A DNA stretch of 64,000 nt from Cricetomys ansorgei (taxonomy: Eukaryota; Chordata; Mammalia; Rodentia; Nesomyidae). This document shows, in pieces, positions 1-13,089 of the stretch; the first letter of the stretch is position 1, and each line of letters starts with the position of its first letter. The stretch lies in contig JAMJFZ010002307.1 in the NCBI GenBank assembly GCA_026225945.1, forward strand, positions 9,911,001 to 9,975,000. Direction: 5' to 3'. Under the pieces are notes generated by a model. It searched no databases. It was not told where the DNA came from and saw only the letters and a list, made by a program, of their open reading frames with translations. The translations under genes and the position numbers were made by a program.

Positions 1-401
1 AAATGTAAGGATTAGCAGAATCTTACAGGGGGAAATGACCACGTTCCAGTTTTTCAAATTTTCAGGGCAAAGAGGAACACCGACATGAAAAGATGAAAAC
101 AAAAAACCAAGCAAGTAAAGGACCAGGTGTGCAGCCTGATTTCATCGGTCCCATCCTCCCATCCAACAGAGCATGGCTGCCCTGTCATTTGTTGCTGAAG
201 TCCACAGTGGAACCAGAATATCTGTGTCCATGAATGGAAGCAAGTACGTCAGATCCTGACATTCTCACTGGCCAAATAAGGTTAAGATGGATAATATTAG
301 GTTGTTTGGGCATCAGTGAATACATACATCAATGAATACAATGAACTAAGGAATGTATACAAGATGCCCATACAATAAGCACCATAAAAAAAATAAAACC
401 T

Positions 402-570
402 GTGCTGGTAGGACGGCTCAGGAGGCAAAGGTGCTGGATGTCAAGCCTGATGACCTGAGTTTGATACCCAGAACTCCCAGGAAGCTGTCCTTTGACCTCT
501 CCATGACCTCTATGGCATGTGCATACACACATACAAACTAAGTAAATAAATGTAAATTTTTAATAAAAAA
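402..570 (+). repeat. B2-superfamily SINE
   Basis: A diverged tRNA-derived head (GACGGCTCAGGAGGCAAAGG, then AAGCCTGATGACCTGAGTTTGAT, with A/B-box-like spacing) is followed by a CTGTCCTTTGACCTC body and an AT-rich AATAAA-type tail. Confidence 0.8.
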
Positions 571-687
571 TGTATGCAAAGTCAAATTTTTATTTTTACA
601 CCTGTAGGGGGTCATGTTCTAGGAGAAGAATGTGATCTGACTTAATCTAATATATGCTGAGATCTAAAAGTAATTTTTAAACATAAT

Positions 688-850
688 CATTTTTATGTGT
701 ATATGTGTTTGTGAGTATATGCACGGATGCACAGAGAGGCGGAACAAGATATCAGATTCTCTAGAACCAGAGTTACCGGCTGTTGTGAGCTGCCTGACAT
801 GGGTGCTGGGAACAGAACTGAGGTCCTCTGCAAGAACAGTATGCCCACTT
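688..850 (-). repeat. B3/B2 SINE, antisense
   Basis: The strand shown reads the reverse of the B3 body: GTTGTGAGCTGCC, TGGGTGCTGGGAA and GGTCCTCTGCAAGA, in that order. The head is lost at an adjoining AT-rich run (851-908). Confidence 0.8.
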
Positions 851-2772
851 AAATATATATAAATATAAATAATATATATATATATAAATATATAAATATA
901 TAAAAATAAACTTGCAGAAGTTTATTTTTAGTTCTGTATAAAATAATTGTTTTATGCACTAGGGACTACCCTAGGTCTTAGTGTTTTGTATTGTCTGCAG
1001 GTGTTGGATTTCTGTGGTGGATGTTTGATTGCTTATGATCTACACCTGAGGAGTTCTGGATGAATGAATAAAAACACTTGAGCTCAGATGCTTGAGGTTC
1101 CACTGTGAGTATGACACTGGCCATGATGGTGGTTCTCTCTGCTGAGGTCTGGCAGGGCTTCCACCAATGAATATGCCTCCTTGTCTTCCTTGCTGGGCTA
1201 CCACAGCAGTGTACTACTGTAACCATGAAGCCATATCTCCTTAAAATTATACTTTAACTCTAAATTTTGTAGCTATTCAGATTATTTTAACTTTTAGTGA
1301 TTATAACTATCACAGACATATTTTTAAAGGGAGAGTAAGCTGTTACAATTAAGGATTGATTTCTATCACGTTTAGTTCCACTTTGTCCTTGAAAGGCTCA
1401 AAAGCAAGACAAAAAGAAACTCGTAAACATTGTTCTATGAACCGCTGGGACAACCATTCATTAATATCTGTGAAGTCACTTTAAACTGAAAGATAATTTC
1501 TAGCATTTTCCTAACTGTAGTAAACAAATTTAAATGTTGGAATATAGAAATTTCCATGTAATGCATCAACTGTGCATTTGAGAGTAATGATAATTAGGAC
1601 TTTTCCAAGTAAGAAAGGGTCTTCCTGGAACAAAGATGTTTTGTTGTTCAGATAAGGTGGTAATTATTTCTATTCAAAGCTATTTTTAAGTTGTTTGTGT
1701 CTGTAGGAGTCAGTCCTGGCTATGGTAAAGCTTGACCTAACAAGACAGCTGGTATGAAAATTACTGGTGATTTGCTTAAATAAACATGAGCATGCAAAAC
1801 ATGATTCTTGTTTTCTTCCAATCTCTTAATCACAGGGACTCACAATGGAAACCTCAATATCCTTTCTTCTTCAGCCACTTATTGACTTGTCATACACATC
1901 GGTGGCTTTTGCAGATTTCTCCATTGTACGGCTCTGGACCAGTCACTCAGAAAACCTGGCTAGACTCTCAGTCTTGGAACTAATCCCGGCACAAGTGGTG
2001 AATCCACAAGGTGTTGTTCAGGGCTTAGTGAGTCTGAGTGATTGAGCGATCCAACCTCCAGGATACAGGGAGAGAGAACAAGGCTGAAAGGTTCTGTGTT
2101 GACAATGCAGCAGAGTCAAGACCCTCTGAAGTCTCCAGTTTACAGCTGCAAACCCAAGGGAATGGGGAATGCTGCCCTTGCTTGCAGGGTCCTCATCAAC
2201 AAGAAAAGCAAGGAGCGATGAGGAACGACCTCCAGCCTGGCAGAAATAGCAGTTTGTAACTCTGACATCTTTCAATCATTTTAGTTTTTTTCTTTTAAGT
2301 TGAAGTTTGCATAAGTAATTATATGCACATAATAGGAACATTCAAAGGATATAAATTGAAGGTGTGATTAAAAAAAAAAAAGAAAAAGAAGTTCCCACAG
2401 CTGCTGCTAGTTAGGATCCTAGAGGCTGGCTTAATTAAGCCCTGCCCAGGACAGAAACCTCAGATACAGAGAGCTCCTTGGGAGTTCAACACTGGCCAGG
2501 CTTGAAGGCACACTTCCTTCTCTGGAAAGCAGGCTAGCAGGAGTCTCCAGGATTCTTTTTTTCATGAGCCCCAGCCCAGAGCTGAGAACCAGAAACCAGG
2601 CTTCTGGAGTCTTCCTTGCCTTCTTCCCCTTGGGTAGAGTTACAGAATTGCTCTATGTTTTAAAACCCCAAGGTATCCAAAATTATAGTGTCAACTAGGC
2701 TCTGGTTGAATGAGCATATGCAAATAAGGTGAAAAGATGAGACCCATCAGAGCTGCCAAAGCTGACTGGCAT

Positions 2773-2774
<2 letters not shown>

Positions 2775-2825
<51 letters not shown>

Positions 2826-2832
2826 TGTGTGT
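2775..2832. repeat. (GT)n microsatellite
   Basis: About 29 GT units with one GTAT interruption near 2819. It is likely polymorphic. Confidence 0.95.
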
Positions 2833-5044
2833 AGGGTGCAATGACACCCTGAGCCTGCCAACAGTTCATAGTCAGATCTGTGGATATCCAGTATCTGTCT
2901 CTGTGGTGGTAGGGACAGATTCTTGTTACCTATGTTCTATTCAGGTTTCCTTTATTTGGCTTTGTTTCTTTGGTTCTTTTTGCATTGACAGCTACCAGCA
3001 GCCTTGTCTCTGTAAATGTTTTGACCACCCAGGTTGAGTCTGCCTGTCGGAAAGGTTTAAATGGGCCACTCTGGCCCCTTACCAAATGCATAGCAGTTGC
3101 AACCTTTGAATTTAGGCAAGAAAGTCTTCGAGACTCAGTCTTTTCTCTAAAAGATGAAAACTCAAGAGATTAAGACATCACAAAAGCCCTATTACCATGT
3201 TGGAGACTATTGCTTTTATTTGTATTGGCTGTGGGAGGTTGACAATCTAATTGGTGTCATCTGAGGCCATCAATTGCCTGCACTAGTGTCTTTTGCATGA
3301 TGTGGGAAGCAATGTATCCAGGTGACAGTTTCGTCAGAGTTCATTCCCTGGTTTGCAGCCCCTGAATGACTGAGCATGGAAGGAGGTCCTATATCCCCAT
3401 TCCTTACCTTTAAGATGAGAGTCCTGCAGTTCTGTTAGTGAGGTTGCATGGCTCCATTCACATCTTTCTCACTATTGTCCATCACTCCATCCATCCATGG
3501 TGAGATTCGCCTAACCCATGTACCATGAGGCTGTTAAAGAAACTGCCAGTGATTGAAATGTGATTTTAATCTCTGCTTCAGATTCTAAAGCCATTTTTTT
3601 ATATCAAAATGTACACATAACTTTATGGAGCTTGTCTAATGGCAGCAATAATGACTCAAAATTGAAGAATCTATTTTCTGTCCTTTCTTAAGGCTCCAAA
3701 GAAAGTGTTCTCTGCACTAAAGTGAACATAAGTATGTTGTCACAAAGCTTTAAAATTAAATTCCCATTGCTTATGTTGGGTAGACCTGAGGATACAATAG
3801 AAGCCGAATAAATGCCTATAAATTGAAGGTTCCATCACTATAATGTGAACATTTTTTATCACTAATGCACAGTATGTTCAAGGGAGCACCCACATCTCTT
3901 TATTGAGCAAGGTCACTAAAGGGTTTTACAGCAGGCAAAAAGCTGCTCTGTCTCTGACAAGAGTAAGTGCAATGGAAGACCCCTAATCCCCTCACATAAC
4001 AGACAAGCTTTCTGGACAAGGAACTCTCTGTATCCCAATAGAGTTTGGGATACCTCAAGAATGCAAAACCTCAATTCTCAGGTGTGTCACTTGAGAGCTG
4101 GTCCTTCAGAAACCCCCTTATGGGGTAGTTGGAGGCAGCAACCCATACCAGATATTTGCTACAGATGCTCAAAGCTGATATAGCTTGCCGGCTTGCACTA
4201 GGCTTCCTGTTCAGTAACCTTTCCTAAACCCAGTTGTAGAAAAGTTCCTACATTCCTTAAGGTCCATAAAAATCACGATGACAAAAAAAAATGTATTTTA
4301 GTTTACAATTAAAGTCTTTCCGGAGAATATGGGGTATCGCAATGGCGGTGGTATCCATCTGTTGTATGAGGGGAGACACGAACAAACATTGATTCACTCC
4401 AGATGGACACCAGCCACAGAGCAAGGGAACAGTTCTACCCAAGGCTGATTGGACCAAGCTGATTGGTCCACTGAGTTCAGTGTGCTTACCTAAAGGAACA
4501 TATGTCAGTGAGAGACTTCTGCTCCACAGTCTTCACCAGCGTGAGTGACTCATGAAAGTTACGTCCCTGCAGTCCCCTGAGGTAGCCACCATGGGCCTGC
4601 CTACCATCCCTTACCACCGCTTGCCTCCCACTGCCAGAAAGCCTAGCCTCAGCATTTCAGATTTTAGCTCTCCCAGGCTTTCTACTATCAATGGCTGGGG
4701 AGCCGTGGCCTGGAACAACTTTCCATTTTCCGTTTCATAAACAACACACTTGTTTTGCATTCAGACGATTAGGCTCAGTTTTCTCAATGCGTATGGTTTC
4801 TTATTTACTTTTTCCCAGTAGCTTGATAATTTCCACTTCCCTTTGCATCTGGAGGTCTCTCTGAGGTCACCTCAGCCTATCAGTTAGGCGTCATAGCATT
4901 GAACTTCAAAAGTACCCAGGCTACTTCATAAGGTCTTCCCCCCTAATCTCATGCATTGATCTTTTCACATTGACAGATTCACAGATTCATAGAGGTTCCC
5001 AAGGGAGAGAAATATTCAGGCTCTTTTTAGTGGTGGGAGGGGAC

Positions 5045-5150
5045 AGCTTGACAAAGCCTCACTCTGTTGTCCTGGCTAGCTTCTAACTTATGATTGTCAT
5101 GCCTCAGTTTCCCAAATGCTGAGATTACAGATGCGTGCAATAACATCCAG
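5045..5150 (-). repeat. Old B1-like SINE fragment, antisense
   Basis: It reads GCCTCACTCTGTTGTCCTGGC, CCTCAGTTTCCCAAATGCTGAGATTACAGATG and so on as the reverse of a diverged B1/proto-B1. Confidence 0.7.
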
Positions 5151-6820
5151 CAGCCCTCAGGGCTTTGAGAAGCAAAAAAACAAATGAAAATATATCAAAG
5201 AAGCAAGCTCTTTCCTTTATAGCTTTCCTTAAGGCAGTGCATTGATTTCGATTTATCTCACCCATAAAGCCTCTGAAATCATTCTCCCTTGGGACAAGAA
5301 GGATCCGGCAGTTGAAGTGATTAGCAGCTTTAAATGTTACCTCCAGCCTCTGCCTGTCTAAAAGAGTAGTTCAGTTCTGGTCACCATCTGGAGCCCCATT
5401 TAAAACTTCATCAAATTTAGTTCTGACACATTGTTACCATCTTGAAGCAGAAGTCCTGGTCCTCTGGCTCTGGCAATCTTCCTGTCCCTTCTTCCTGGAT
5501 GACCCCTGATCCTCAGGTGTAGAGGTCCTGTTGTGGATATATCCAGACATTGATATTATTATTCTTATGTATCTGATATAAGAGCTGCAATTGGAGACAC
5601 AGGGCTGGTTATATGGCAAAGCCCTGATTCCAGCGTGGGCCGCTTCTGACCTCAGTGGTGATACTGTCTTCCCAATTAAGTTCTAATTAACTTCTAATTG
5701 CCTCTGTGACTCACTCTGGATCTAAGAGAAAGAGATGTGGACAGTACATTTGAAGTGTGTATGAAGTCAGGGGAGGAGGAGCAGTGCAGATCTGTGGCTC
5801 AGGCTCGGACGTGCGACCCAGAGGACACAGACTCCAGATGTCCCAGCTGAGAGCACGTGGATTTGTGAATCTGAAGAGATGTGGAAAAGACAATGGAAAT
5901 CTGATTTAGCTTCTTGCTTCTGCATTCTGACTTGGATCAGACCCACCACGCTGCCTTTCCACTATTTGACAGTCCTCTTGAATTTAATATTTGCATGTTT
6001 GCAGGGGGGCTTCTCCTGTCTTTCCCAGAGTTCTCTGGTTGGGATGCAAAGTCTCTTAATATTTGACAAACACTTCTCTCTTCTACCAGCTAGCATCAGC
6101 TGAGATGCCTCTAATGTGTCCAATCCTGCTGTGCTCAATCAGATTGTATGAACAACATAACATCTCTAATCAATACTTTGAAAACGTAAGCTGAACAATC
6201 TACTTGCTCAGTTTGCAGAGATTTCATGTAACATTTGGGTGGGCTTTACCTCATCTACGTCTTTAGAGGAAGCTCTTTAAACTGGAGGTTTTGCGAGGAG
6301 ACTAATGTAGTGTGGGAAGGACTGCACTGTGTTGTGACGTCGGGAATAACTCCATGCATTTGCTTATTCTGCACAGCAATGTTTTTACTTTGCTGACAAT
6401 TCAGTCTTGTTAGAGAGCCTTTTGGAGGCTCAGTGGCAGCTTGGCAAGCAGGAGCGCTCCCTCTCATTCATTCCAGATTCATCTTCTCACACAGTCCGTA
6501 TTCCGTGGATGCTCTGCTCGTTTGAGATTGTCCTTGTTCCCTTCTCAGCTGTGACAGTCACTCCTGTGTCTTAGAATGGATGAGTTTTCAGGATTTTTTT
6601 TAGTTCTGGCCATAGTGAAAATCAGCTTTAACTATAGATCTCTAAGGTACTAGTATACAGGGGAAGTTGGTTTCTTCTAACATTTTCTAAACAAGGAAAT
6701 GGTTTTCTATCCTGGTTTATTATACCAATTCTTGGATATATGAAAAAGTTAACTGCAACTATTTTTGTTTGTTTTAAAATAATATCCAGTGGTACTATCT
6801 GCTGATGTTAGCCTCTAGAT

Positions 6821-7045
6821 AAGTGGTTCTCAACCTGTGGGTTGCAATCCCTTTGCAGGGGTCAAAGGACCCTTTCACAGTTGTCACCGAAGACCCTCTA
6901 CATATCAGATATTTATATTACGATTCATACAATGGCAAATTTACAATTACGAAGTAGCAACAAAAATAATTTTATGGTTAGAGGTTACCACAACATGAGG
7001 AACTGAATTAAATGGTTGCAGCATTGGGAAGGCTGAGAACCACTG
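6821..7045 (-). mobile_element. URR1-type hAT DNA transposon (non-autonomous)
   Basis: The element is 225 bp long with terminal inverted repeats AAGTGGTTCTCAACC and GGCTGAGAACCACTG. It is flanked on both sides by an identical 8-bp duplication, CTCTAGAT (6813-6820 and 7046-7053), the hallmark of hAT insertion. The internal sequence matches the rodent URR1 family. It has no coding capacity. Orientation is given relative to the usual consensus and is only moderately certain. Confidence 0.9.
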
Positions 7046-7870
7046 CTCTAGATCAAGGTAAAAGGAAAAACAGAGATCAACCATTCCCAAAATGTAGAAA
7101 AGGGCACTGATAGCCAACTGCCTAAAGACGACTGGCCGAGAGTCAGGCTTGGACAATAATGAGTCCTTGGTGCCTCCAAGCCCCACCCTCCCGTAAATAA
7201 TCCACAGATCTGCGTGATTGACAGCAGCCGCCTGCCACTGTCACTTGCAGAGGGAGGCAAGAATGACAGCATCTTTTAATTTACTTTCATGCCTGCCTAT
7301 CATCGCCCTTCACGAGCAATCTGTTAACACACCACACAGTCACCAAAGAGTAGATGAGGCCTCTTGGCAGCGGTTGTGCAAGGAATAGAATTACAGAATG
7401 CATCCACTTTTCCATTTTCATGCTGAGGGAGTTTGCTACAGATTTTCCTTGATAAGCTTTCCCAACAATCTCTAATATACATGTATTCACTTTATTGCTT
7501 GTTTTTTAAGGGGCTGTTACGATTTTTTTTAACTCTTCCAACTGATGTAACACATACACGTCTTCATCATAAGACAGAAGAACTGAAACAGACAAAGGCA
7601 TTCCAGGTGAGCCTGCCTCCTGTTAGAAGCACCATCCCTAGCCGCCTCCCAAGAGAGACCACCATCTGTTTGCTTTCTGTCTTCGTACATGTTCTGTGTC
7701 ATAACGCATGCTTACACATAGAAATGGCATGGAACTTTTTAAGCGCAGATTGCATACAGTTTTAGATATTGCACCTTGTTTTTGTGTTGGAGATACTTTT
7801 CTGACAACACGTATGGATTTATTTATTTTTTTAATACAAAATGTTACATTGGCCTACAAGTAGGTTGCGT

Positions 7871-8630
7871 TTTTTAAAATCATTTTAATATAATTTTTTA
7901 TTAATTCCTTGAGAGTTCCATACAATGTAGTTTGTTCATATTCACTCCCTTCCCCATTCATCTCCCTAACCCTTCCCAGATCCAACTCCTGCCTCCCTAA
8001 CCACTTCAAACTTCGTATCTTCTTTTTATTTTATTTTAATGCTGTTCATATAGTCCAAGAGTCCAAGGTATGGGGCCAGCCACTGGAGTGTGGCCAATCG
8101 ACCAGGGACCACACCCTTAAAGGATATTGATACCCTATCAACAACAGTCCATAACTTCTTAATAAAGGATGGGGATTCATGAGCTCCTTCCCCATGCCAG
8201 GGTACTGATTGGTTTGATCTTGTGCAGACAACCACAGCTGCTTTGAGATCCTGAGTGCAGTGGTTCCCTCTTGCCCAAAAGACACAATTTCCCTCTGGTG
8301 TTCTTATAATTTTATAATCTTATAATCTTTCTGCCCCCTCTTATAAGGTGGTTCCCGTATCTTGCGGCAGAGGGCAATATAGACGTCCCATTGTGGCTGA
8401 ACACTCTGCTCTCTGCAGTTCGATTGGTTGTGAAGTTCTTCATTAACCACAATCCATCACACACAGAAACCTCTCTGGATGATGTCTGGGGGCTATAGTA
8501 ATCTATGGGTATAAACATATGAATATGTAGAGGGCAGTTTGACACCACGTTACTTTACCAAAATAATAGCAGTAGGCTCACCTCTGAGGCCCGTACGCTT
8601 TCCCAGCCATGGGTTCTTGGACTCCACTTA
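7871..8630 (-). mobile_element. L1 (Lx-type) 3' UTR fragment, antisense
   Basis: This matches the reverse of rodent L1 3' UTRs: segments resembling CCACACCCTTAAAGGA, TTGATCTTGTGCAG-CAACCACAGCTGCT, CTTTCTGCCCCCTCTTA and GGGCAGTTTGACACCA occur in the expected order. The 3' end lies at the left, and no ORF2 sequence is present. Confidence 0.85.
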
Positions 8631-9449
8631 TTTTTAATTTGTTATTTTGCGTCTCACAAACTGTCAAAATGTTGAGACTGTATTTCAAATTTCCTGCCAG
8701 TTTGTCATACAAAGATCATTCACGTCATCTGAGCATGTTAAGCCCCCATCAAACATACAGTTCCATTTGAATTGATTTCTTTGAAATTCCAGGTAACACA
8801 GCTAAAGTGTTTTCATAAAAATGGGGGATAAGTAGAATTTGGTTGTTTTTGCCTTTTTTTTCTCTTTCTCTTATACACACACACACACAATCTCAAAACT
8901 GTTCTACTGCCCAATTAAAAGTCAAACTAATCCATAATAATAAGAATTTAGTAAGAAATTTAATTCTATTAGAAAATAAACCTAATCTCCAGTGGACTGG
9001 AAAATCGAGATGGACTCCTGAGTACTAAATTTGATTCAGAGGTTATTATTCAAAGGTTTCCTCACCATCAACTTGCTTGTGTGGCCAGGTACGGCATTAG
9101 CGGTCTGCTCCCTTTTATGTTTTAACTTTAAATTTTATTTATTATGAGAGAGAGTGAAAGAACATGCCATTTGGGGAAGTCTGTTCTTTTACTCCTCTGT
9201 GGAGATTTAATAATTATAAAGGTCACTACGATTATGACAATCCTGCCTACCATCTGATGAGGGGAGAAGGATTCTGAGTGAGATTTCATGCCCGAGAGAC
9301 AGTGATGTTGGCCACAGCTGCGTTTCTTTAAATGTGTTTGTTCCTGCATTCTTGTGCTCTGGACAGAGAAAGGACAAGGAGGATAATCAATCTTGACGAA
9401 GGTGAAAACAGTTTTAAGGGAGAAGCACTTATCTAAAATATAAAAATGG

Positions 9450-10018
9450 TGGCACTAAAGGTCAAGAACATAAGGTTGCATATCCAGCCGCTGATGAGAC
9501 GCATACACTCCCTTCCAGCCAACCTCAGGGTCCATCTTGTAGGAGAGGGTGGAAAAATTGTTAGAAGCCAGAAGATGAAGAAGACCAGAGGAAAACAGTG
9601 TCACCTAGACAAAAGGGAAGGCTGCACTCATGGACTCTGCAGCTGTGGTTGCCTCTGAAGACCCCCACAAGATCAAGCTAGTCACCGTTCTAGCATGGGG
9701 GGTTGGGAGTGGGTGTTCCTGAAACCCTATCACTATCTGATGAGAGCTATTGATGGTCAATGGCTTCTGAGGTGGAGACAGGATTTAAGGGGGTATACCC
9801 TGGTAGGTCAACCATGCTCCTGTGGGTAGTCCTACACCTAGTTCACAAAATTTGGAGTCAGTGGGTATTTAAAAACGGGAAGAAGATATGAATAGAGAGG
9901 GTATGGCGAAGAATGCTCTGCATCTGGAAGGAATTAAGGGAGGATTGGGGGCAAATATGATCAAAATACATTGTGTGAAATTCTCAAATAACTCATAAAA
10001 TTATTATATTTTTAAAAG
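9450..10018 (+). mobile_element. L1 (Lx-type) 3' UTR and 3' end, sense
   Basis: The GCAGCTGTGGTTGCCTC, GATCAAGCTAGTCACC, ACCATGCTCC and GATCAAAATACATTGTGTGA blocks follow the rodent L1 3' UTR order and end in an A-rich tail. It is the sense counterpart of the antisense copy at 7871-8630. Confidence 0.85.
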
Positions 10019-10332
10019 AACGCATGTGAGAAGGTAATGTGTACAGCAGTATAGAATGAAGTTCTTCCTGTGTGAATTTGGTCAAATTTCCTTGTGCTTA
10101 GCTTTTGAAAGGCATAGTCTTTTCCATTATTTTCTACCTTCAGTTTGTCTGTACCTTTATATTCAAAGTGTTTCTTGTAGAAAACATATGATTATATTAT
10201 TTTAACCCGATCTGAAAAGTTTGATTTGTTAATTAGAGTTTATCCCACATTTATGTTTAATATAATTACTGAGATAATCAGACATAAGCCTATCTTGCTT
10301 TTTTGTCTAATTGCTCCTGTTGTTTCTTCACT

Positions 10333-10333
10333 C

Positions 10334-10404
<71 letters not shown>

Positions 10405-10405
10405 T
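10333..10405. repeat. (CTTT)n microsatellite
   Basis: About 18 perfect CTTT units directly abut the antisense SINE that follows, so they represent the expanded A-rich tail of that SINE. Confidence 0.95.
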
Positions 10406-10589
10406 ATTTATTTAATGTGGATGGGAGATTTGCCTGCATGTATATCTTCTAGTCACATGTGTGCCTGGTCCCTACAGAGGCCAGAAGATGGTGTTGGATC
10501 CCCTTGAACTAGAGTTGCTGACAGTCATGAGCGGTCATGTGGGTGCTGGGAATAAGTGCCCTTGACCTCCGAGCCATCTCTCCAGCCCC
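10406..10589 (-). repeat. B3 SINE, antisense
   Basis: It reads GCCTGCATGTATATCTTC, GAGGCCAGAAGATGGTG, GTGGGTGCTGGGAA and GAGCCATCTCTCCAGCCCC, the reverse of a nearly complete B3. Confidence 0.9.
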
Positions 10590-10719
10590 ATTCCTCCTTT
10601 CTTGCTTTGTTTCATATTAATGAAATGTTTTATTTTATCTGCCTCCTTTGCTTTTTTTTTTCAGGCTGGGAATGGAAACCAGGCTCGTGGGCATGCCAGA
10701 CACGTGTCCTACCATAAGC

Positions 10720-11035
10720 TTCCCCATAGATTTTTATAATGGCTGACCCACTGTGGTCCAATTAATCCAACAATGGCTGTGTACCAATGGAAGGTCCAAG
10801 AATCCAGTAGTTGTTTTGTCCATGAGGTTGGATGGCTCAGCTGGTCATCAGTGTAGGCCAGAATTCCAAAAAAGTAGGCTCTAATGCCAGTGAAGGAATG
10901 GACTCGCCAGAGAGAGCAAGCAGGCAAAGAGAACAAGCTCCTTTCTTTCATGTCCTTTATTAGGCTGCCAGCAGAAGGTGTGGCCGAGTTAAAAGATCCA
11001 AATTAAAAGTAGGTCTTCCTATTTCAAATGATTAA
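10720..11035. repeat. Rodent interspersed repeat, class not settled
   Basis: I recognise the block CCAAGAATCCAGTAGTTGTT ... GTAGGCTCTAATGCCAGTGA ... TTCATGTCCTTTATTAGGC as recurrent in rodent genomes, probably from an L1 3' region or an LTR. I cannot assign it firmly. Confidence 0.5.
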
Positions 11036-11039
11036 AACA

Positions 11040-11092
11040 AACAGAACAAAACAAAACAAAAAAATAACAAAACAAACAAACAAACAAAAACC
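11040..11092. repeat. (CAAA)n / A-rich simple repeat
   Basis: Runs of AACAAAACAAA and CAAACAAACAAA, probably the tail of an adjacent retroposed sequence. Confidence 0.8.
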
Positions 11093-12261
11093 CCAAATCC
11101 CTCACAGGTATACGCAGCCACTTGGGTTTTAGTCAATTCCAGGTGTAGTCAAGTTACAATCAAGAACAGTCACCACAAGTGTACCAGAAAAAATGATGAT
11201 GGGATCATTGTAAGCAAAAATAGACTAACAAAATGCAGACAGAGAGGGGCAGACATCGTGAGATACAGAGAGGATTGCTGTGGGGTTTTCTGGGAGGCAT
11301 TACTTAATGAGTCATAGTAAAGAACCAATAACAGAAAATTCATGATAATAGAGTTACTAAATGAATTTCTTCCATTTAAATATAGAACTCCATTCAAATG
11401 ACTTTGAGAATGAGAGTTGTACACGAAATAAAAATGATTTATGTCTTGACAATGAATCAATAACACCCCAGCAAAAATAGAGAGGAGGCCAGGAGAGGTG
11501 GGCAGGCAAGAAAGCTGATTCCCTCTTCTTTTAAATAGCACGAAGCCCCTTGAGACAGAACTAAGCAGATATGGGCTTAGACATCATGAAGTCTGAGCCT
11601 TGTTATGTAATAATTTTAATTTCTGGAAGAATCATACGGCTGGGGAAGCTTGTGGCAGGAGTCAACAACTAAAGTTCACTTTTCTTTGCATTCACTCTAT
11701 CATCTGCTTAGCTAAATATATATTTTTAATAGAAGATGTCATTTTCAGTATGATGGTACTAAACAAATTTTCCCATAAGACTATTGCACTGGCCTGATGC
11801 TGAGCACCACTATTGTTCCTTGTGATAACAGTGGCCATTTCTGCATAATATGATCTTGGAGGTGAGTTTCTATTTCTTCGTACTTTTCTGCTTGTTTGAT
11901 TATATATAATGCATATATTTAGCAGCTTCACACACAGTTTCAGCTTGAACTATATTGTCTCTTCATCTATTAACATTGACTTAGAAGTTTATTTAAGTCT
12001 GGAAACCAGGAAGTGTGACACAGCCTGTCCCCAGGGGACTGAATACCCAGTAGGCAGGCATCATGGAATCCTAGCTGCTCCTGTGACTGATCCTTGGGGC
12101 AGGTGGCTTAAGGGAGAATGGGCATTTCTGTTGCGTTTGATAAAGGATTTGTTCCATAGAAAACAGGACACACGGTCAGTACCACTCAGTAGATGTGAGG
12201 CTCCAGTGGAGCTAAGTCATCTGTCTTGGTGCAGTGTGTCAAGAACTGCGGGTGAGACATT

Positions 12262-12540
12262 TGTACATCCATGCCCACTGCTGATCTATTCACAGTTACA
12301 GGAATATGGAACCAGCCTATGGGTCCATCAACAGAAGATTGGACCTTAAAGTGTGGTGTGCACACACAATGGAATATTAGTCATCAGTCAAGAAAAATGA
12401 AATCATACTTGCAGGAAAATGGGTGGAGCTGCAAAGGATTCTATTAAGGGAGCTGACCCAGCCTCAGAAGGAGGGAAATCATGTGTTGTCTCTCATATGT
12501 GGGTCCCAACTCCTGACATTTATACGACTGTAAATAAGGG
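12262..12540 (+). mobile_element. L1 fragment: end of ORF2 and start of 3' UTR
   Basis: The sequence follows L1 around the ORF2 C-terminus: CCATGCCCACTGCTG, CAACAGAAGATTGGA, CACACAATGGAATATTAGTC and TGTTGTCTCTCATATGTGGG occur in order. A GA-rich stretch to about 12760 may be the rest of its 3' UTR. Frames are broken. Confidence 0.85.
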
Positions 12541-12986
12541 CTTGAGAGAGTGGGTATAGACCATGAGACTAGATAGAAGACGACCATGAAAAGCGAGCAG
12601 AGAGGTGTCCAGGGCACAAAAGGTCACATGAGACATCAAAATGGAAAAGAGTCGGAGGCCACAAGGGAGGGAGAGAGAGAGAGAGAGGACAAGGAGAGAA
12701 CGGAGAGAAAGAACAGCAAATTTTGTTTGAAAAATGCCACAGTGAAGCATTTGTAAGGTAATGCAAAATTTAAAAGGAATTACAGGAGTGCACTCTAACG
12801 ATTCCCTTATTGAGTGAGGAGTGCTGGTTTATAAAGGCTGTACAAGAGAGGAGAGGGGAACAGCTTCTGAGACAAGACAAAGGCCTGTTCACAGAAACCC
12901 TGCTTTGTGGGCTTGTGTCCTCTTCAGCAATATCTATTGGATAGTAGTGGTAAAATAGGAACTCAAACTTAAGTCATTGTAAAATA

Positions 12987-12987
12987 C

Positions 12988-13020
<33 letters not shown>

Positions 13021-13089
13021 TATATGTGTATATACTACATGTGTATATACTACATAGTATACATATATACATATGTAGTGTACATATAT
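12987..13089. repeat. AT-rich microsatellite, (TA)n/(TATG)n
   Basis: Imperfect TA runs are followed by GTGTATATACTACAT repeats. The frame across it encodes only Tyr/Ile-rich low-complexity sequence and is not a gene. Confidence 0.9.

Noticed and set aside
2771..3037. 88-codon frame beginning with a Cys-Val repeat
   Set aside because: The repeat is the translated (GT)n microsatellite; no coding signal follows.
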